Assembly: GCA_937925685.1 (NCBI GenBank)
Contig: CALAMI010000011.1
Span: 248,001-312,000, forward strand
Length of the DNA: 64,000 nucleotides
Direction: 5' to 3'
Source: Candidatus Binatia bacterium
GTDB lineage: Bacteria > Desulfobacterota > Binatia > HRBIN30
Shown here: in pieces, positions 17,501 through 25,498 of the stretch
How the letters are laid out: every line of letters starts with the position of its first letter
How positions within the stretch are numbered: position 1 is the stretch's first letter
Notes under the pieces: generated by a model
The model's database searches: none
Told to the model about the DNA's origin: nothing
The model's input: only the letters and a program-made list of their open reading frames with translations
Made by a program: the position numbers and the translations under genes

Positions 17501-20112
17501 TTGCCGCGTTGCGCGCCACGGTGGAGCAACTGGAAAGCGAGCGCCACCGCATGGAAGAGACCTTGCAGCAACGCTTGGCGGAAACCCAAACTGCCACAGC
17601 GCGCCTGGCATCGCTGCAAAGCCTCGCGGAGGAGCGCTCCAGAGAATACGACGAGGCCCGGCGAACGATCGCGGAGTTGCAACAGCGGCTCAGCGAAAGC
17701 TCCGCTCAAGTGCGCGCTGCCGGCGAGCGCATTCGTAGCCTCGAGGAGGCGCTAGAGCAGTTGCGAGAGGAAAGAGCGCGCTCGGCGGACGAGCTGGCCA
17801 GCGCCGAGCACGAGCGCTCGGCGGCTTTGGCCCGAGTTGCGGAGTTGGAGAGCCGCCTGCGCGAGGTCCAAGACGAGTTTGCCCGAGAGCGGGCCAGTTG
17901 GGAGCAGGAATGGCACGCTGCTCGTGGTCAATGGGAGCAGACGGAGCAGCTGCGCCGTGCACGAGAGCACGAGGTTGCAGCGTTGCGCGCCGAATTCGAG
18001 CGTTTGCGCCAACAGTTTGCTCAGGTCGAGAGCGAGCGAGAAGCAGCGCTCGAGGAGGTCCAGCGCTCGGAACAGGCGGCGGCGGAGCAGCTTGCGTCCC
18101 TGGGAACGCGCTTGTCGGCTGCCGAGGCGGCGGCGCGCGAAGCCCAAGCTCGGGCAGACGAGTTGCACAGCCACTTGCTCGAGCGAGAACGGGAGCTGAG
18201 CGTTGCATCGCAGCAGCTTGCCGAGTTACGAGCCGAGATCCTGCGCTCTGGCGAGCGTTACGCTGCTTTGTCCAGCGAGCACGAGCGCTTGCAGGAGGAG
18301 TTGGCCAGCGCTCGCGCTGCGCAAGGCGAGCAAGTTCAGTCGCTGTCGCGCGATTTGCAGCGACTGCGTACCGAGTATCGCGCGCTCCAACAGGAAAAAG
18401 CCTTGTTGGAAGGCGCTTTAGCGGAACATCAGAAACGAACCCGCGACTTGGCCCAGGCCCACGCCGCTACGGTCGGTGAACTTCAGGGCGTCGTCGAACA
18501 TCTACGGAAGCAAATTGCCGAGTTGAACCAGGGGCGGGCTCAACTCAACGAGCGCCTCGATCGTGCAGAGGTCGAAATCGAGTCTTGGCGGGACGAGGCC
18601 CAACGGCGCAGTGTCGAGCAGGCGAGCCTGCTCGAGCGCCTGCGCGCCGCCGAGGAGCAACTGGCGGACAGCGAACGGCGGCGGCAGAGCTTGGAAGACG
18701 AGCTGAAGCAACTGCGTTCGGAGGCGGAGTCGTGGCGACGGCAGATGGCAGAGCGAGAGGCAGAGCTTGCACGCATGGGCGAAAGCGCGCGGCGGCTGCC
18801 CTTGTTGGAAGCGGAAATCGACTCGTTGCGCAGCGAGCTGTCGCGCAGCGAACGGCAGCGGCAAATCCTCGAGGACGAGCGCGAGCAGGTGCAGCGCGAA
18901 CGCTCCGAGCGGCTTGCCGAACTCGAAGCCGAGCGACGGCGCCTAGAAGAGCAGTTGCAGCAAATTGGTGATGAACGCAAACGTGTAGAAGAGTTGTTCA
19001 CGGAACAACAGACGCTTCTGGAACGAGAACGTGGCCTGGTGGCGAGCTTAAGAGCAGATTACCAGCGACTACAGGCAGAGAGCCTGGCAACTCAGGAGCA
19101 ACAGGTGGAGTTGACGGTTGCGCTCGAACAGGCACGGGCGAAGTTGGCAGAGCTCGAAGAGCGACTACGGGAACGCGAGCAGGCATTGCAGGAAGCGGAG
19201 CAGGAAAAGCAAGAACTCTTGGAGACCTTGCGCAACGCGCAAGATGCGGCAAGCCGCGGAAAGGTCACGAACGGACAAGGGAGACAGCCAGGGGTCGTGA
19301 GCGTGGCCAGCGCCGAACTGGAACGAGCCGTCCTCGCCGAACCGGTTCGAGAAGACGGTGCGGCGGCACTGGCAACCGCGGCGGAAGGCAGCTTCGAGGC
19401 CGTACGCGAGCTGTTCGTGCTCGATGCTGGCCGCCGCGCAGAAGAGGCAAGCGCTGCCTTGCGGGCGGCGGGGTTCGAAGTGCAGGTGGTGGCCCCTAAC
19501 GACGAGGCGGTGCGACGCTTGTCGCCCGCGGGCAGCGGTTGCGCTTTGATCAATCTAGGAGCTGGCCCCCAGGCGTGGAAAGTCTTGTTACGCCTGCGCT
19601 CCGACCAGGCATGGAGGGCGTGGCGAATCTTAGCTTACGTGGTCTCTCTCCAAGGGGATAGGGGCTTTTGTTTCGGACGAGCCGAATTCGACCTGTGGCC
19701 CCTTGACTCGCAGCGCCTACTGTCGAGTTTGGCTTGGCTTCGGCCGAAGCTCAAAAAGCTGCTGGCGGTGAGTCCTGACGTCGACGTCATGAATCGACTG
19801 CGCGAGCCACTGACGAAGTCCGGTGTTTCCACCTCGATCGTCTTGGATGGAAAGCAGGCCCTGGAGTTTACCAACATCATCGCCCCCGAGGCGGCCGTGT
19901 TTCACTTGTCTCCCGGCACTTCGGGAGCCGCGCGTGCGGTTGCGGCGTTGCGGCAACAAGAAGCAACGGCGGACTTGCCCCTGCTCGTTGCCCTCGACCC
20001 AACACCTAGCCGCGAAGAGCACTTTTACGCTTCGGTGGTGCGCGAGCTGCTCCTCAAAGGAAGCTTTACCTTCAAGAATTTGCCCGCAGCATTGGCCACC
20101 TTGCTTGCCTGA
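14572..20112 (+). CDS. Giant GAF / long coiled-coil / double pseudo-receiver protein
   Basis: 1846 residues from ATG 14572, behind GGAAGGAAGG. Residues ~25-190 form a GAF-like domain (VRVTAVAVLGYEVR, LRCLRNHRISIIKEA, LTIVALPILQ). Residues ~255-1580 are one nearly uninterrupted heptad-repeat coiled coil, rich in Glu, Arg, Gln, Ala and Leu, long enough for a rod of roughly 200 nm. Residues ~1612-1846 contain two receiver-like alpha/beta domains: the first has LFVLDAG then CALINLGAG, the second KLLAVSPD then AAVFHLSP. In both, the phospho-accepting Asp position is occupied by other residues, so they are pseudo-receivers. There is no signal peptide or membrane segment. The layout recalls polarity scaffolds such as AglZ and FrzS of Myxococcus, with the receiver at the other end. 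Function inferred only; a cytoplasmic scaffold is likely. It is monocistronic. Confidence 0.92.
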   Translation: MQPATTGPDRQPQPMISSAGAGSLTGLGNRLVALFAKRLPRLEFAGEMAKVLHEAVRVTAVAVLGYEVRRERLVLLAAEGLNTDAVGALGGGEACLWDIPLRCLRNHRISIIKEAHKNPFVPRPLAEISRLGLTIVALPILQNDQPAGVVLLFASGKRTFTDSDLYTLSQALLVCAPVLRDAEVGRAEPQPVTLQDQAVQETLAKLAAAGAIIDPGAATGAAVAPTVEPPRWQDVGRSLAPSDFEVERRRYEEELAALRNDVEQANGRVRQLTLQNHSLQRERDDLLHQLHTREAEDAAEIARLKAELDALQDRLVAAESERTRSLRLAEGRVQALQQSLLNAQREWESLQTRAGGTEAQLAEWQTLALAVFEERDRLVAQVETLHAQRRNLEEELARLRREAGEERVALEADRDAWKQEAARAREQLTERTNAVARLEAELRSVIVQRDTLAEQLRAVRAEWEQLSRLAEEAHAQFADSETARAAAMAENQILRQTLDQERQRAAEAAAAWEREVAAAREEAQSTARVVETLRAQLVEQQRLFREAQDSWDRLHVQFSAAQAELERLRGELETSEATRTEALARLAHLEEERASSARQRQALLEELAGVRRQLAELEAAKAAATAEFETQAALIARELDEARALANRWAQEAEKKGEELRHGQFELQRSQAEISALSSQLKDLRLRLDESVAEQQRLADELRQREASWRQADAARQALEVRLQEERARWEEQRAEWQQRLAEVERGRDDLLQRLIEREQALKALQRQQEQLAAESVHWQQVAETRRQKLVALQQEVEAAHAEVEVARQEQAQMRAAWVDERQHVETVEAALRAELVAVRHEAEILASQLARLREEHQNLERTWQEREREADRLERELSLLRQQLADRALLAAQAESLAARVVELEADLAAARAEAARAEHHSATEWEQRIVALESELARARGEAESAERARAALAEELLVARNLAAQSQVEADRKLAALRATVEQLESERHRMEETLQQRLAETQTATARLASLQSLAEERSREYDEARRTIAELQQRLSESSAQVRAAGERIRSLEEALEQLREERARSADELASAEHERSAALARVAELESRLREVQDEFARERASWEQEWHAARGQWEQTEQLRRAREHEVAALRAEFERLRQQFAQVESEREAALEEVQRSEQAAAEQLASLGTRLSAAEAAAREAQARADELHSHLLERERELSVASQQLAELRAEILRSGERYAALSSEHERLQEELASARAAQGEQVQSLSRDLQRLRTEYRALQQEKALLEGALAEHQKRTRDLAQAHAATVGELQGVVEHLRKQIAELNQGRAQLNERLDRAEVEIESWRDEAQRRSVEQASLLERLRAAEEQLADSERRRQSLEDELKQLRSEAESWRRQMAEREAELARMGESARRLPLLEAEIDSLRSELSRSERQRQILEDEREQVQRERSERLAELEAERRRLEEQLQQIGDERKRVEELFTEQQTLLERERGLVASLRADYQRLQAESLATQEQQVELTVALEQARAKLAELEERLREREQALQEAEQEKQELLETLRNAQDAASRGKVTNGQGRQPGVVSVASAELERAVLAEPVREDGAAALATAAEGSFEAVRELFVLDAGRRAEEASAALRAAGFEVQVVAPNDEAVRRLSPAGSGCALINLGAGPQAWKVLLRLRSDQAWRAWRILAYVVSLQGDRGFCFGRAEFDLWPLDSQRLLSSLAWLRPKLKKLLAVSPDVDVMNRLREPLTKSGVSTSIVLDGKQALEFTNIIAPEAAVFHLSPGTSGAARAVAALRQQEATADLPLLVALDPTPSREEHFYASVVRELLLKGSFTFKNLPAALATLLA

Positions 20113-20292
20113 GCGCTCAGGCGAAGAACTTGCCCACCTCCCCCCGAAAGATGCCGGTTCCGTTTCCGTTGGCGGACGTCGGAGCGGCCAGCGGGTGTGG
20201 GTGAACGCGTCTCTGCCGCGGCAGCGTGGAGGCAGGGCGATGGGGCCCCCGCTCTTGACTTTTTCCTGTTACGGGGCGTTCGTTAGGGTGGC

Positions 20293-21894
20293 GTGGGGAA
20301 CGAAAACACTGCAGAGGAACGCCGGCATCAAGCTGGCCAGGAATTGGGTTTGCGGCATTATGCATGGGTGCGCCCGGATGCAGTGGCGATCGTAAGCCCC
20401 GAGCGCCGGGTGACGTACGCTGAGCTGTACCAGAGGGTCAACCAGCTCGCGCACGCGTTGCGCGCATGTGGGATCGGCCAAGGAGACACCGTTGCGTTGG
20501 TGATGCACAACCGGGCCGAGTGGCTGGAGGCCATGCAAGCGGTGGGAAAGCTCGGTGCACGGGTGTTGCCCGTCGGGTATCGAGCCAAAGCGGCTGAGAT
20601 GGCTTACTTGCTTGCCGACGCCGATGCCCGCCTGGTCATTGCCGAGAATACACTTTGCGAAGAGGTGGACGCCGCCATTGCTGAGGCGGGGTTGGCTCAT
20701 TGCGTCTCCGTGTGGGTCGTCGGTGCAGAAGCTCCGTGGCGAGGCCCCCGTTACGAAGACCAAATCGCCGCACAGCCTGCACATGAAGCAGAAGATTTCT
20801 TTCCAGGTGGTGGGTTTGACGTGCTGGTGTATACCTCAGGAACAACGGGGAAGCCCAAAGGGGTGGAGCGTGCCGTCGACCCATGGCAAAGCCCTCGGCA
20901 ACTCGCGGCCGTTGCGCAGATGTGGAACCTGACGAAAGACGACGTGCACTTAGTTTGTGGCCCACTGTATCACACGGCCCCGGCAAGTTATGCCCAGGCT
21001 CACTTATTGGTTGGCGCCAAGGTGGTTTTGCTGTCCCGCTTCGATGCCGCAGCTGCGCTCGCTGCCATTGCCCAACACCGGGTGACGACGACCTTCATGG
21101 TGCCGACCCATTTTGTCCGAATTTTGCAGTTGCCGGAGGAGACGCGGCGGCAGTACGACTTGAGTTCGATTCGCTTAGTGTTGCATGCCGCTGCGCCATG
21201 CCCGATCGAGGTCAAACGCAGAATCCTGCCAGTCTTTCCCCCGCACTCCATCGTTGAATTTTACGGTGCTTCGGAAACGGGATTTACGCGGGTGTCCGCC
21301 GAGGAGTGGTTGCAAAAGCCAGGCACCGTGGGTCAGCCTTGGCCCGGTCACGAACTGCGCATCCTCGACGAGAACGGGCGCGACTGCGCGCCCGGGGAGG
21401 TTGGTTTGGTGTACGTGCGCAGCCCGCACATGAATTTCGCCTACCGTCGTGCCCCCGACAAAAATGCGCAAGCGTTTCGCGATGGTTGGTTTACTGCGGG
21501 CGATCTCGGGTATCTCGACCACGACGGCTACTTATTCCTGGTGGACCGGCGGACGGACTTGATTTTGACCGGGGGCGCGAACGTGTATCCGGCCGAGGTG
21601 GAAGCCGTGTTGCTTTTGCACCCGAGCGTGGCCGATGCCGCAGTGGTGGGAGTTCCTGACGAAGACTTAGGCCGGCGAGTTGTCGCCGTGGTGGAACTGC
21701 GGCCCGGCCACGCGCTCTCGGAGCGCCAGTTGATCGAATTCACCCGTGCTCGGCTGGCGCACTACAAGTGCCCATGGCAGGTGATTTTCGTTGCTGAATT
21801 GCCGCGTGAGCCTACGGGCAAGATTCGACGCCACGAGTTGGTCGCTTGGATTTGTCAGCAGCGCGGGCTCGGCCGGACGCCCAGCTCGGCTTGA
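20293..21894 (+). CDS. AMP-dependent acyl-CoA synthetase/ligase
   Basis: 533 residues from GTG 20293 (GTTAGGGTGGC just upstream). ANL-superfamily motifs are all present: the P-loop-like VYTSGTTGKPKGVER (~residues 177-191), the A5 motif EFYGASETGFTRV (~318-330), the GWFTAGDLGYLDHDGYLFLVDR core (A7/A8) and the C-terminal catalytic Lys region PREPTGKIRRHEL. It would activate a carboxylic acid through an acyl-adenylate and transfer it to CoA. The N-terminus is short and lacks other domains. It stands at the head of a cluster with a GMC-associated domain protein and a methyltransferase. The natural acid is unknown; fatty or bile-acid-like substrates fit the surroundings. Confidence 0.93.
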   Translation: MGNENTAEERRHQAGQELGLRHYAWVRPDAVAIVSPERRVTYAELYQRVNQLAHALRACGIGQGDTVALVMHNRAEWLEAMQAVGKLGARVLPVGYRAKAAEMAYLLADADARLVIAENTLCEEVDAAIAEAGLAHCVSVWVVGAEAPWRGPRYEDQIAAQPAHEAEDFFPGGGFDVLVYTSGTTGKPKGVERAVDPWQSPRQLAAVAQMWNLTKDDVHLVCGPLYHTAPASYAQAHLLVGAKVVLLSRFDAAAALAAIAQHRVTTTFMVPTHFVRILQLPEETRRQYDLSSIRLVLHAAAPCPIEVKRRILPVFPPHSIVEFYGASETGFTRVSAEEWLQKPGTVGQPWPGHELRILDENGRDCAPGEVGLVYVRSPHMNFAYRRAPDKNAQAFRDGWFTAGDLGYLDHDGYLFLVDRRTDLILTGGANVYPAEVEAVLLLHPSVADAAVVGVPDEDLGRRVVAVVELRPGHALSERQLIEFTRARLAHYKCPWQVIFVAELPREPTGKIRRHELVAWICQQRGLGRTPSSA

Positions 21895-21929
21895 GACTTG
21901 CGTTGGCATTGATCGCTCTCGTAAAAACC

Positions 21930-22514
21930 ATGAACATGGATGCGCCAGGAACACGGTTGAGGTTTCGCGAGCGTATGCAGGGCCCGGTGGCGGCCGGAGC
22001 GCCGACGCCCGAAGTAGGGGCAAGCCAAGGACGGGCACAAGGCACGACGTTGGTTGCGGATCTCGAGGTCTTGATCGACAACTTCGATGCGTTTTTGGCC
22101 GACGCCCGCCATCGAGCGAAGCTTTCGGGAACAGTGACGTGCCCTGGGTTGGCAACAGGGCGAGCGATCACCAGCGGAGAATTGGAGATGTACGTTACCG
22201 ACCGGCAGAGGGGAGCGAAACTTCTTCGCTACACCTTTTCCTTCGCGGGCGACGACGGCGAGCCCTACACCTTCACCGGTGTCAAAGTTCTGCGCACTCC
22301 TTTTCCCTCGATACGAGCGCAGGTAACGCTGCTGAGTGAAATCCACCGAGGCAATTCCGAGGGGCCACTTTGGGGAGCCGGGATCCTCACTTTCCGTTTG
22401 CGCGATTTGCCCAGCTTTCTTGCCTCTGTGCGAGCCGAGGGTGCCTCCCGCGCCCTGGCCTTGTGGCGTCTCGCCCGCTTCGCCCAGAAGGAGCTCGCGC
22501 TCGCTCCCGTATGA
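21930..22514 (+). CDS. Stand-alone domain related to that of GMC/cholesterol-oxidase-type proteins
   Basis: 194 residues from ATG 21930 (a second ATG lies at 21936; no clear ribosome site, and a longer in-frame start at 21846 would overlap the ligase gene). The pattern LRFRERMQGPV near the start, followed by a LVADLEVLIDNFDAFLAD stretch, GTVTCPGL, GELEMYV, LLRYTFSF and GAGILTFRLRDLPSFL, matches from memory the accessory domain found beside cholesterol-oxidase-like GMC oxidoreductases and some alpha/beta hydrolases. Here it stands alone. Its stop overlaps the start of the methyltransferase gene (ATGA). Biochemical role unknown; sterol or lipid binding is a guess. Confidence 0.7.
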   Translation: MNMDAPGTRLRFRERMQGPVAAGAPTPEVGASQGRAQGTTLVADLEVLIDNFDAFLADARHRAKLSGTVTCPGLATGRAITSGELEMYVTDRQRGAKLLRYTFSFAGDDGEPYTFTGVKVLRTPFPSIRAQVTLLSEIHRGNSEGPLWGAGILTFRLRDLPSFLASVRAEGASRALALWRLARFAQKELALAPV

Positions 22515-23245
22515 GCGGGGCGGAACGAAAGGTGCAGGGTTGGGAGGCCGAGGGAACGCAGCGACAGACCACGCTGCGCGGCGAGCCCTTGGCGCCAACC
22601 GTATGGCGTGGCTACGCTCTGAAGTGGGAGCCATGGCAAGCTGGCAAGGTCGCGTTGCGGTTTGCCACGGTTGCCGACCTCGCAAGTCATTTTGATGTCG
22701 ATGTGCTGTTGCGCGACCCTGAGGCCCCGGAGCCGCCATATTGGATGCATCTCTGGCCCGGCAGCCGAGCCTTGGCCCGCTACCTCGTAGAGTATCCAGC
22801 GATCGTGACCGGACGCTGCCTCGACGTGGGATGTGGCCTTGGGTTGGTTGCGCTAACGCTCTCCTGCCTGGGCGGCCAGGCGTTTGCATTCGACCGCGAT
22901 CGAGATGCTGTGGCGCTTTGCCAGCTCAATGCGCGACACAACGGACTGCGCGTGCACACGTGGCAAGCGGACCTGCGGGAGTTCGCCGTGCGCTCGCGCT
23001 TTTCATTGGTTTGCGCGGCCGACGTGACGTACGATCCGACGTTGCAGCGAGCCCTGCTGCAGGTGGCGGACGCGGGGTTGAGCGAACAGGGGGCGGTCTT
23101 GGTTACGGAGTCAGTGCGCACATTCGACCGGGCTTGGCTCGCCGAGGCAACTGCCAGGGGATTGTGGGTGCGCGAGCTGGAGCTCGAGGAAAGCGACTGT
23201 GGCAGGCCGGTGCGGGTACGGTTGGTAGAACTTCGTCGGAGGTGA
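22511..23245 (+). CDS. SAM-dependent protein methyltransferase (ETF-beta/METTL20-like)
   Basis: 244 residues; ATG 22511 overlaps the stop of the previous gene. Motif I is LDVGCGLGLVAL (~residues 98-109), the acidic motif II is AFDRDRDAVALC, and the post-motif region has AADVTYDPTLQRALL, a D-x-x-Y arrangement typical of lysine methyltransferases of the METTL20/Methyltransf_16 group. The preceding PYWMHLWPGSRALARYL segment is also characteristic. In related bacteria such enzymes methylate lysines on electron-transfer flavoprotein beta, which would fit the many acyl-CoA dehydrogenases here. A PrmA-like target (ribosomal protein L11) is an alternative. Confidence 0.8.
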   Translation: MSGAERKVQGWEAEGTQRQTTLRGEPLAPTVWRGYALKWEPWQAGKVALRFATVADLASHFDVDVLLRDPEAPEPPYWMHLWPGSRALARYLVEYPAIVTGRCLDVGCGLGLVALTLSCLGGQAFAFDRDRDAVALCQLNARHNGLRVHTWQADLREFAVRSRFSLVCAADVTYDPTLQRALLQVADAGLSEQGAVLVTESVRTFDRAWLAEATARGLWVRELELEESDCGRPVRVRLVELRRR

Positions 23246-23356
23246 AGAAAAGTTTCCCGAATGTGCAGGCGCACAGGTTCGAAGGCCGCGGATGCTTAGG
23301 CGGCCGCGGCAAGGAGCCCTTGCTCGGCTGCGAAGAAACGAGGAGAGAGGTAGGTC

Positions 23357-24193
23357 ATGAACAGACGGGAACGACTGCAACACCTCTTGCACCGGGGCCA
23401 GCCGCTGGTCATGGGTGGCGTGTACGACGGCATTTCCACGCGCCTGGCCCACGCGGCGGGCTTCGAGGCGTTGTTCATCGGCGGATTCAGTGTGGCGGCG
23501 TCGCTTCTCGGAGAGCCTGATCTCGGTTACCTCACCCAGACGGAAATGGCCGACACGGCCAGGCGCCTCTGCCGGCTTACGGATCGCCCGGTGCTGGTCG
23601 ACGCCGACACCGGTTACGGCGGCGTGGTCAACGTGCAACGTACCGTCGAACTGTATTACCAGGCTGGGGCAGCGGGGCTGTTCTTGGAGGATCAAGTGTG
23701 GCCGAAGCGATGCGGTCATATGCGGGGCAAGCAGATCGTCGACTGCGATGAATGGCTTACCAAACTTCGTGCCGTGCGTACTCACGCCCTGGGAAGCGAC
23801 CTCTTCCTCGTGGCCCGCACGGATGCGCTTGCCGTCTCGGGTATTGAGGAAGCGCTGCGCCGCGGTAACGCAGCGTACGAAGCTGGAGCTGACGCCGTCT
23901 TTATCGAGGCCCCGGAATCGGTGGAGCAGTTACGGCGCATCGGCCGGGAAGTTCCCGGAGTGAAGGTGGCGAACATGCTAGAGTTTGGTCGCACACCTTT
24001 GTGTACTCCAGCCGAGTTATTCGAGCTCGGATTTCAGATCATTGTTACGCCTTTGGCACCGATGCTCAGCGCTGCCCGTGCACTGGAGGAAACGTACACG
24101 GTTCTTCGCCAACAGGGGACATTGCGAGAACACCTGGAGCGCCTGTTGCCGCTGTCGCAATGGTACGCACTCGTCGGATACAGCGAGGGCTAA
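23357..24193 (+). CDS. Isocitrate lyase/PEP mutase superfamily enzyme
   Basis: 278 residues from ATG 23357, preceded by GAGGAGAGAGG. The TIM-barrel family motifs are clear: GVYDGISTRLA near residue 21, the Mg-binding VDADTGYGG (~residues 75-83), EDQVWPKRCGHMRGK with the active-site loop K-R-C-G-H (~113-121), and VARTDALAVSG (~155). Relatives are 2-methylisocitrate lyase, oxaloacetate decarboxylase and carboxyphosphonoenolpyruvate mutase. The retained Cys in KRCGH favours a lyase over a phosphonomutase. Substrate not decidable from sequence. It is preceded by a 111-base gap and followed by a radical SAM gene. Confidence 0.88.
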   Translation: MNRRERLQHLLHRGQPLVMGGVYDGISTRLAHAAGFEALFIGGFSVAASLLGEPDLGYLTQTEMADTARRLCRLTDRPVLVDADTGYGGVVNVQRTVELYYQAGAAGLFLEDQVWPKRCGHMRGKQIVDCDEWLTKLRAVRTHALGSDLFLVARTDALAVSGIEEALRRGNAAYEAGADAVFIEAPESVEQLRRIGREVPGVKVANMLEFGRTPLCTPAELFELGFQIIVTPLAPMLSAARALEETYTVLRQQGTLREHLERLLPLSQWYALVGYSEG

Positions 24194-24327
24194 GGCCCGT
24201 CGGCGTATCCTTTGCAAACTTGCGCTGCGGCTGGACCTCAAAGGTTGAACCTGGGAAAGGGCAGTCTCCCCGTCAGCCCGCCTGGCCGAGGGCGACTCTG
24301 GCACTGGATTTGAAAGCGCTCGGCACG

Positions 24328-25494
24328 ATGGGCCAGGCTACATCCGAAGCCAGAACGTTAACGCCGTTTGCCATCGACTTGGATCGCAGCCCTTTTACTG
24401 TGATTTGGGAAGTTACTAGGGCGTGCGACCTCCGCTGCGTCCATTGCCGGGCGGACGCCCAGAGCCGGCGAGATCCTCGCGAGCTATCGACGGAAGAAGG
24501 GCGCCGTCTTTTAGAAGACGTACGCAAGCTTGAGAGCCCGGTGTTCATCTTTACTGGGGGCGACCCGTTACGGCGACCCGATTTGTTCGAACTCGTTGAT
24601 TACGCCGTTGAGCTTGGTTTGAACGTGGCGATTACCCCGAGCGGCACGCCCTTGCTGACCCCAGCGGTTGTCCAGCGGTTTCGCGCTTGCGGTGTGCGCC
24701 GCATGGGGCTCAGCCTCGATGGCCCTGACGCGAAATACCACGATGCCTTTCGCCAACAGCCGGGGTCGTTTGGGTGGAGCGTGACAGCCCTGAAGGCAGC
24801 CCGGGAATGTGGACTGCCGACGCAAATCAACACGACCGTAACACGAGGGAATCGACGAAAGCTGGCGGAGATGAGTACTCTTGTCGGAGACTTGGGCGCT
24901 GTCACTTGGAGTTTGTTCTTTCTCGTGCGTGTCGGCCGAGCGCAAGATACGGAGCAGCTCACGGCGGAGGAGTTCGAGGAAGTCTTTGCTTTTCTTTACG
25001 AGCTATCTCGTCGTGTTCCTTATCAGGTGCGTACCACCGCTGCCCCGCACTATCGGCGGTACGTTCTTCAAAGACAAACTGAAGAACGGCGCCGACAAGC
25101 TGTGGGCGTCGCCCGTTTGCTCGGAACCATTCCCCAAGACATGCCCGCTGCCATGCCTCGTGCTTTGCATGGAGTTACCGACGGGCGGGGCCTTGTGTTC
25201 ATTTCCCACATTGGAGAAGTCTTGCCCAGCGGCTTCTTACCCTTGGTTGCGGGTAACGTTCGTCAAGCTTCCCTAGGAGACATTTACCGCAGCGCTCCGC
25301 TGTTTCGTGCCTTACGCGACGTCAGCCGTTGGCACGGCAAGTGTCGCGATTGTGAGTTCGTGCGAGTGTGCGGTGGTTCACGGGCGCGCGCCTACGCGCG
25401 GTATGGCGACCCACTGGCGGAAGAACCTTTATGTGCGTACCTGCCGCGGTCGACACGGCGAAGCAGCCCCTCAGCGTCGTTCAACCTGCGGTGA
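24328..25494 (+). CDS. Radical SAM/SPASM protein (TIGR04053-like)
   Basis: 388 residues; ATG 24328 chosen because the N-terminus then matches related proteins (short leader, then SPFTVIWEVTRACDLRC). The CxxxCxxC motif for the radical SAM [4Fe-4S] cluster is at Cys33, Cys37 and Cys40. GGDPLRRPDLFEL follows. The C-terminal SPASM region has CRDCEFVRVCGG and a later Cys (EPLCAY) for auxiliary clusters. The central TTAAPHYRRYVLQR and INTTVTRGNRRKL segments match, from memory, the TIGR04053 family, related to the heme d1/alternative heme pathway proteins NirJ and AhbD. No heme-synthesis partner gene is adjacent. The 134-base gap upstream holds no recognisable signal. Confidence 0.88.
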   Translation: MGQATSEARTLTPFAIDLDRSPFTVIWEVTRACDLRCVHCRADAQSRRDPRELSTEEGRRLLEDVRKLESPVFIFTGGDPLRRPDLFELVDYAVELGLNVAITPSGTPLLTPAVVQRFRACGVRRMGLSLDGPDAKYHDAFRQQPGSFGWSVTALKAARECGLPTQINTTVTRGNRRKLAEMSTLVGDLGAVTWSLFFLVRVGRAQDTEQLTAEEFEEVFAFLYELSRRVPYQVRTTAAPHYRRYVLQRQTEERRRQAVGVARLLGTIPQDMPAAMPRALHGVTDGRGLVFISHIGEVLPSGFLPLVAGNVRQASLGDIYRSAPLFRALRDVSRWHGKCRDCEFVRVCGGSRARAYARYGDPLAEEPLCAYLPRSTRRSSPSASFNLR

Positions 25495-25498
25495 TGCT

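Noticed and set aside
20213-20224. Perfect 12-base palindrome CTGCCGCGGCAG and TTGACT (20255) upstream of the CoA ligase
   Set aside because: Short GC palindromes are common at this base composition, and TTGACT has no good -10 box at the right distance.
24194-24327. Possible cobalamin riboswitch in front of the radical SAM gene (GGCACTGG resembles the B12 box)
   Set aside because: No other conserved block of that class is present and the spacing is wrong.
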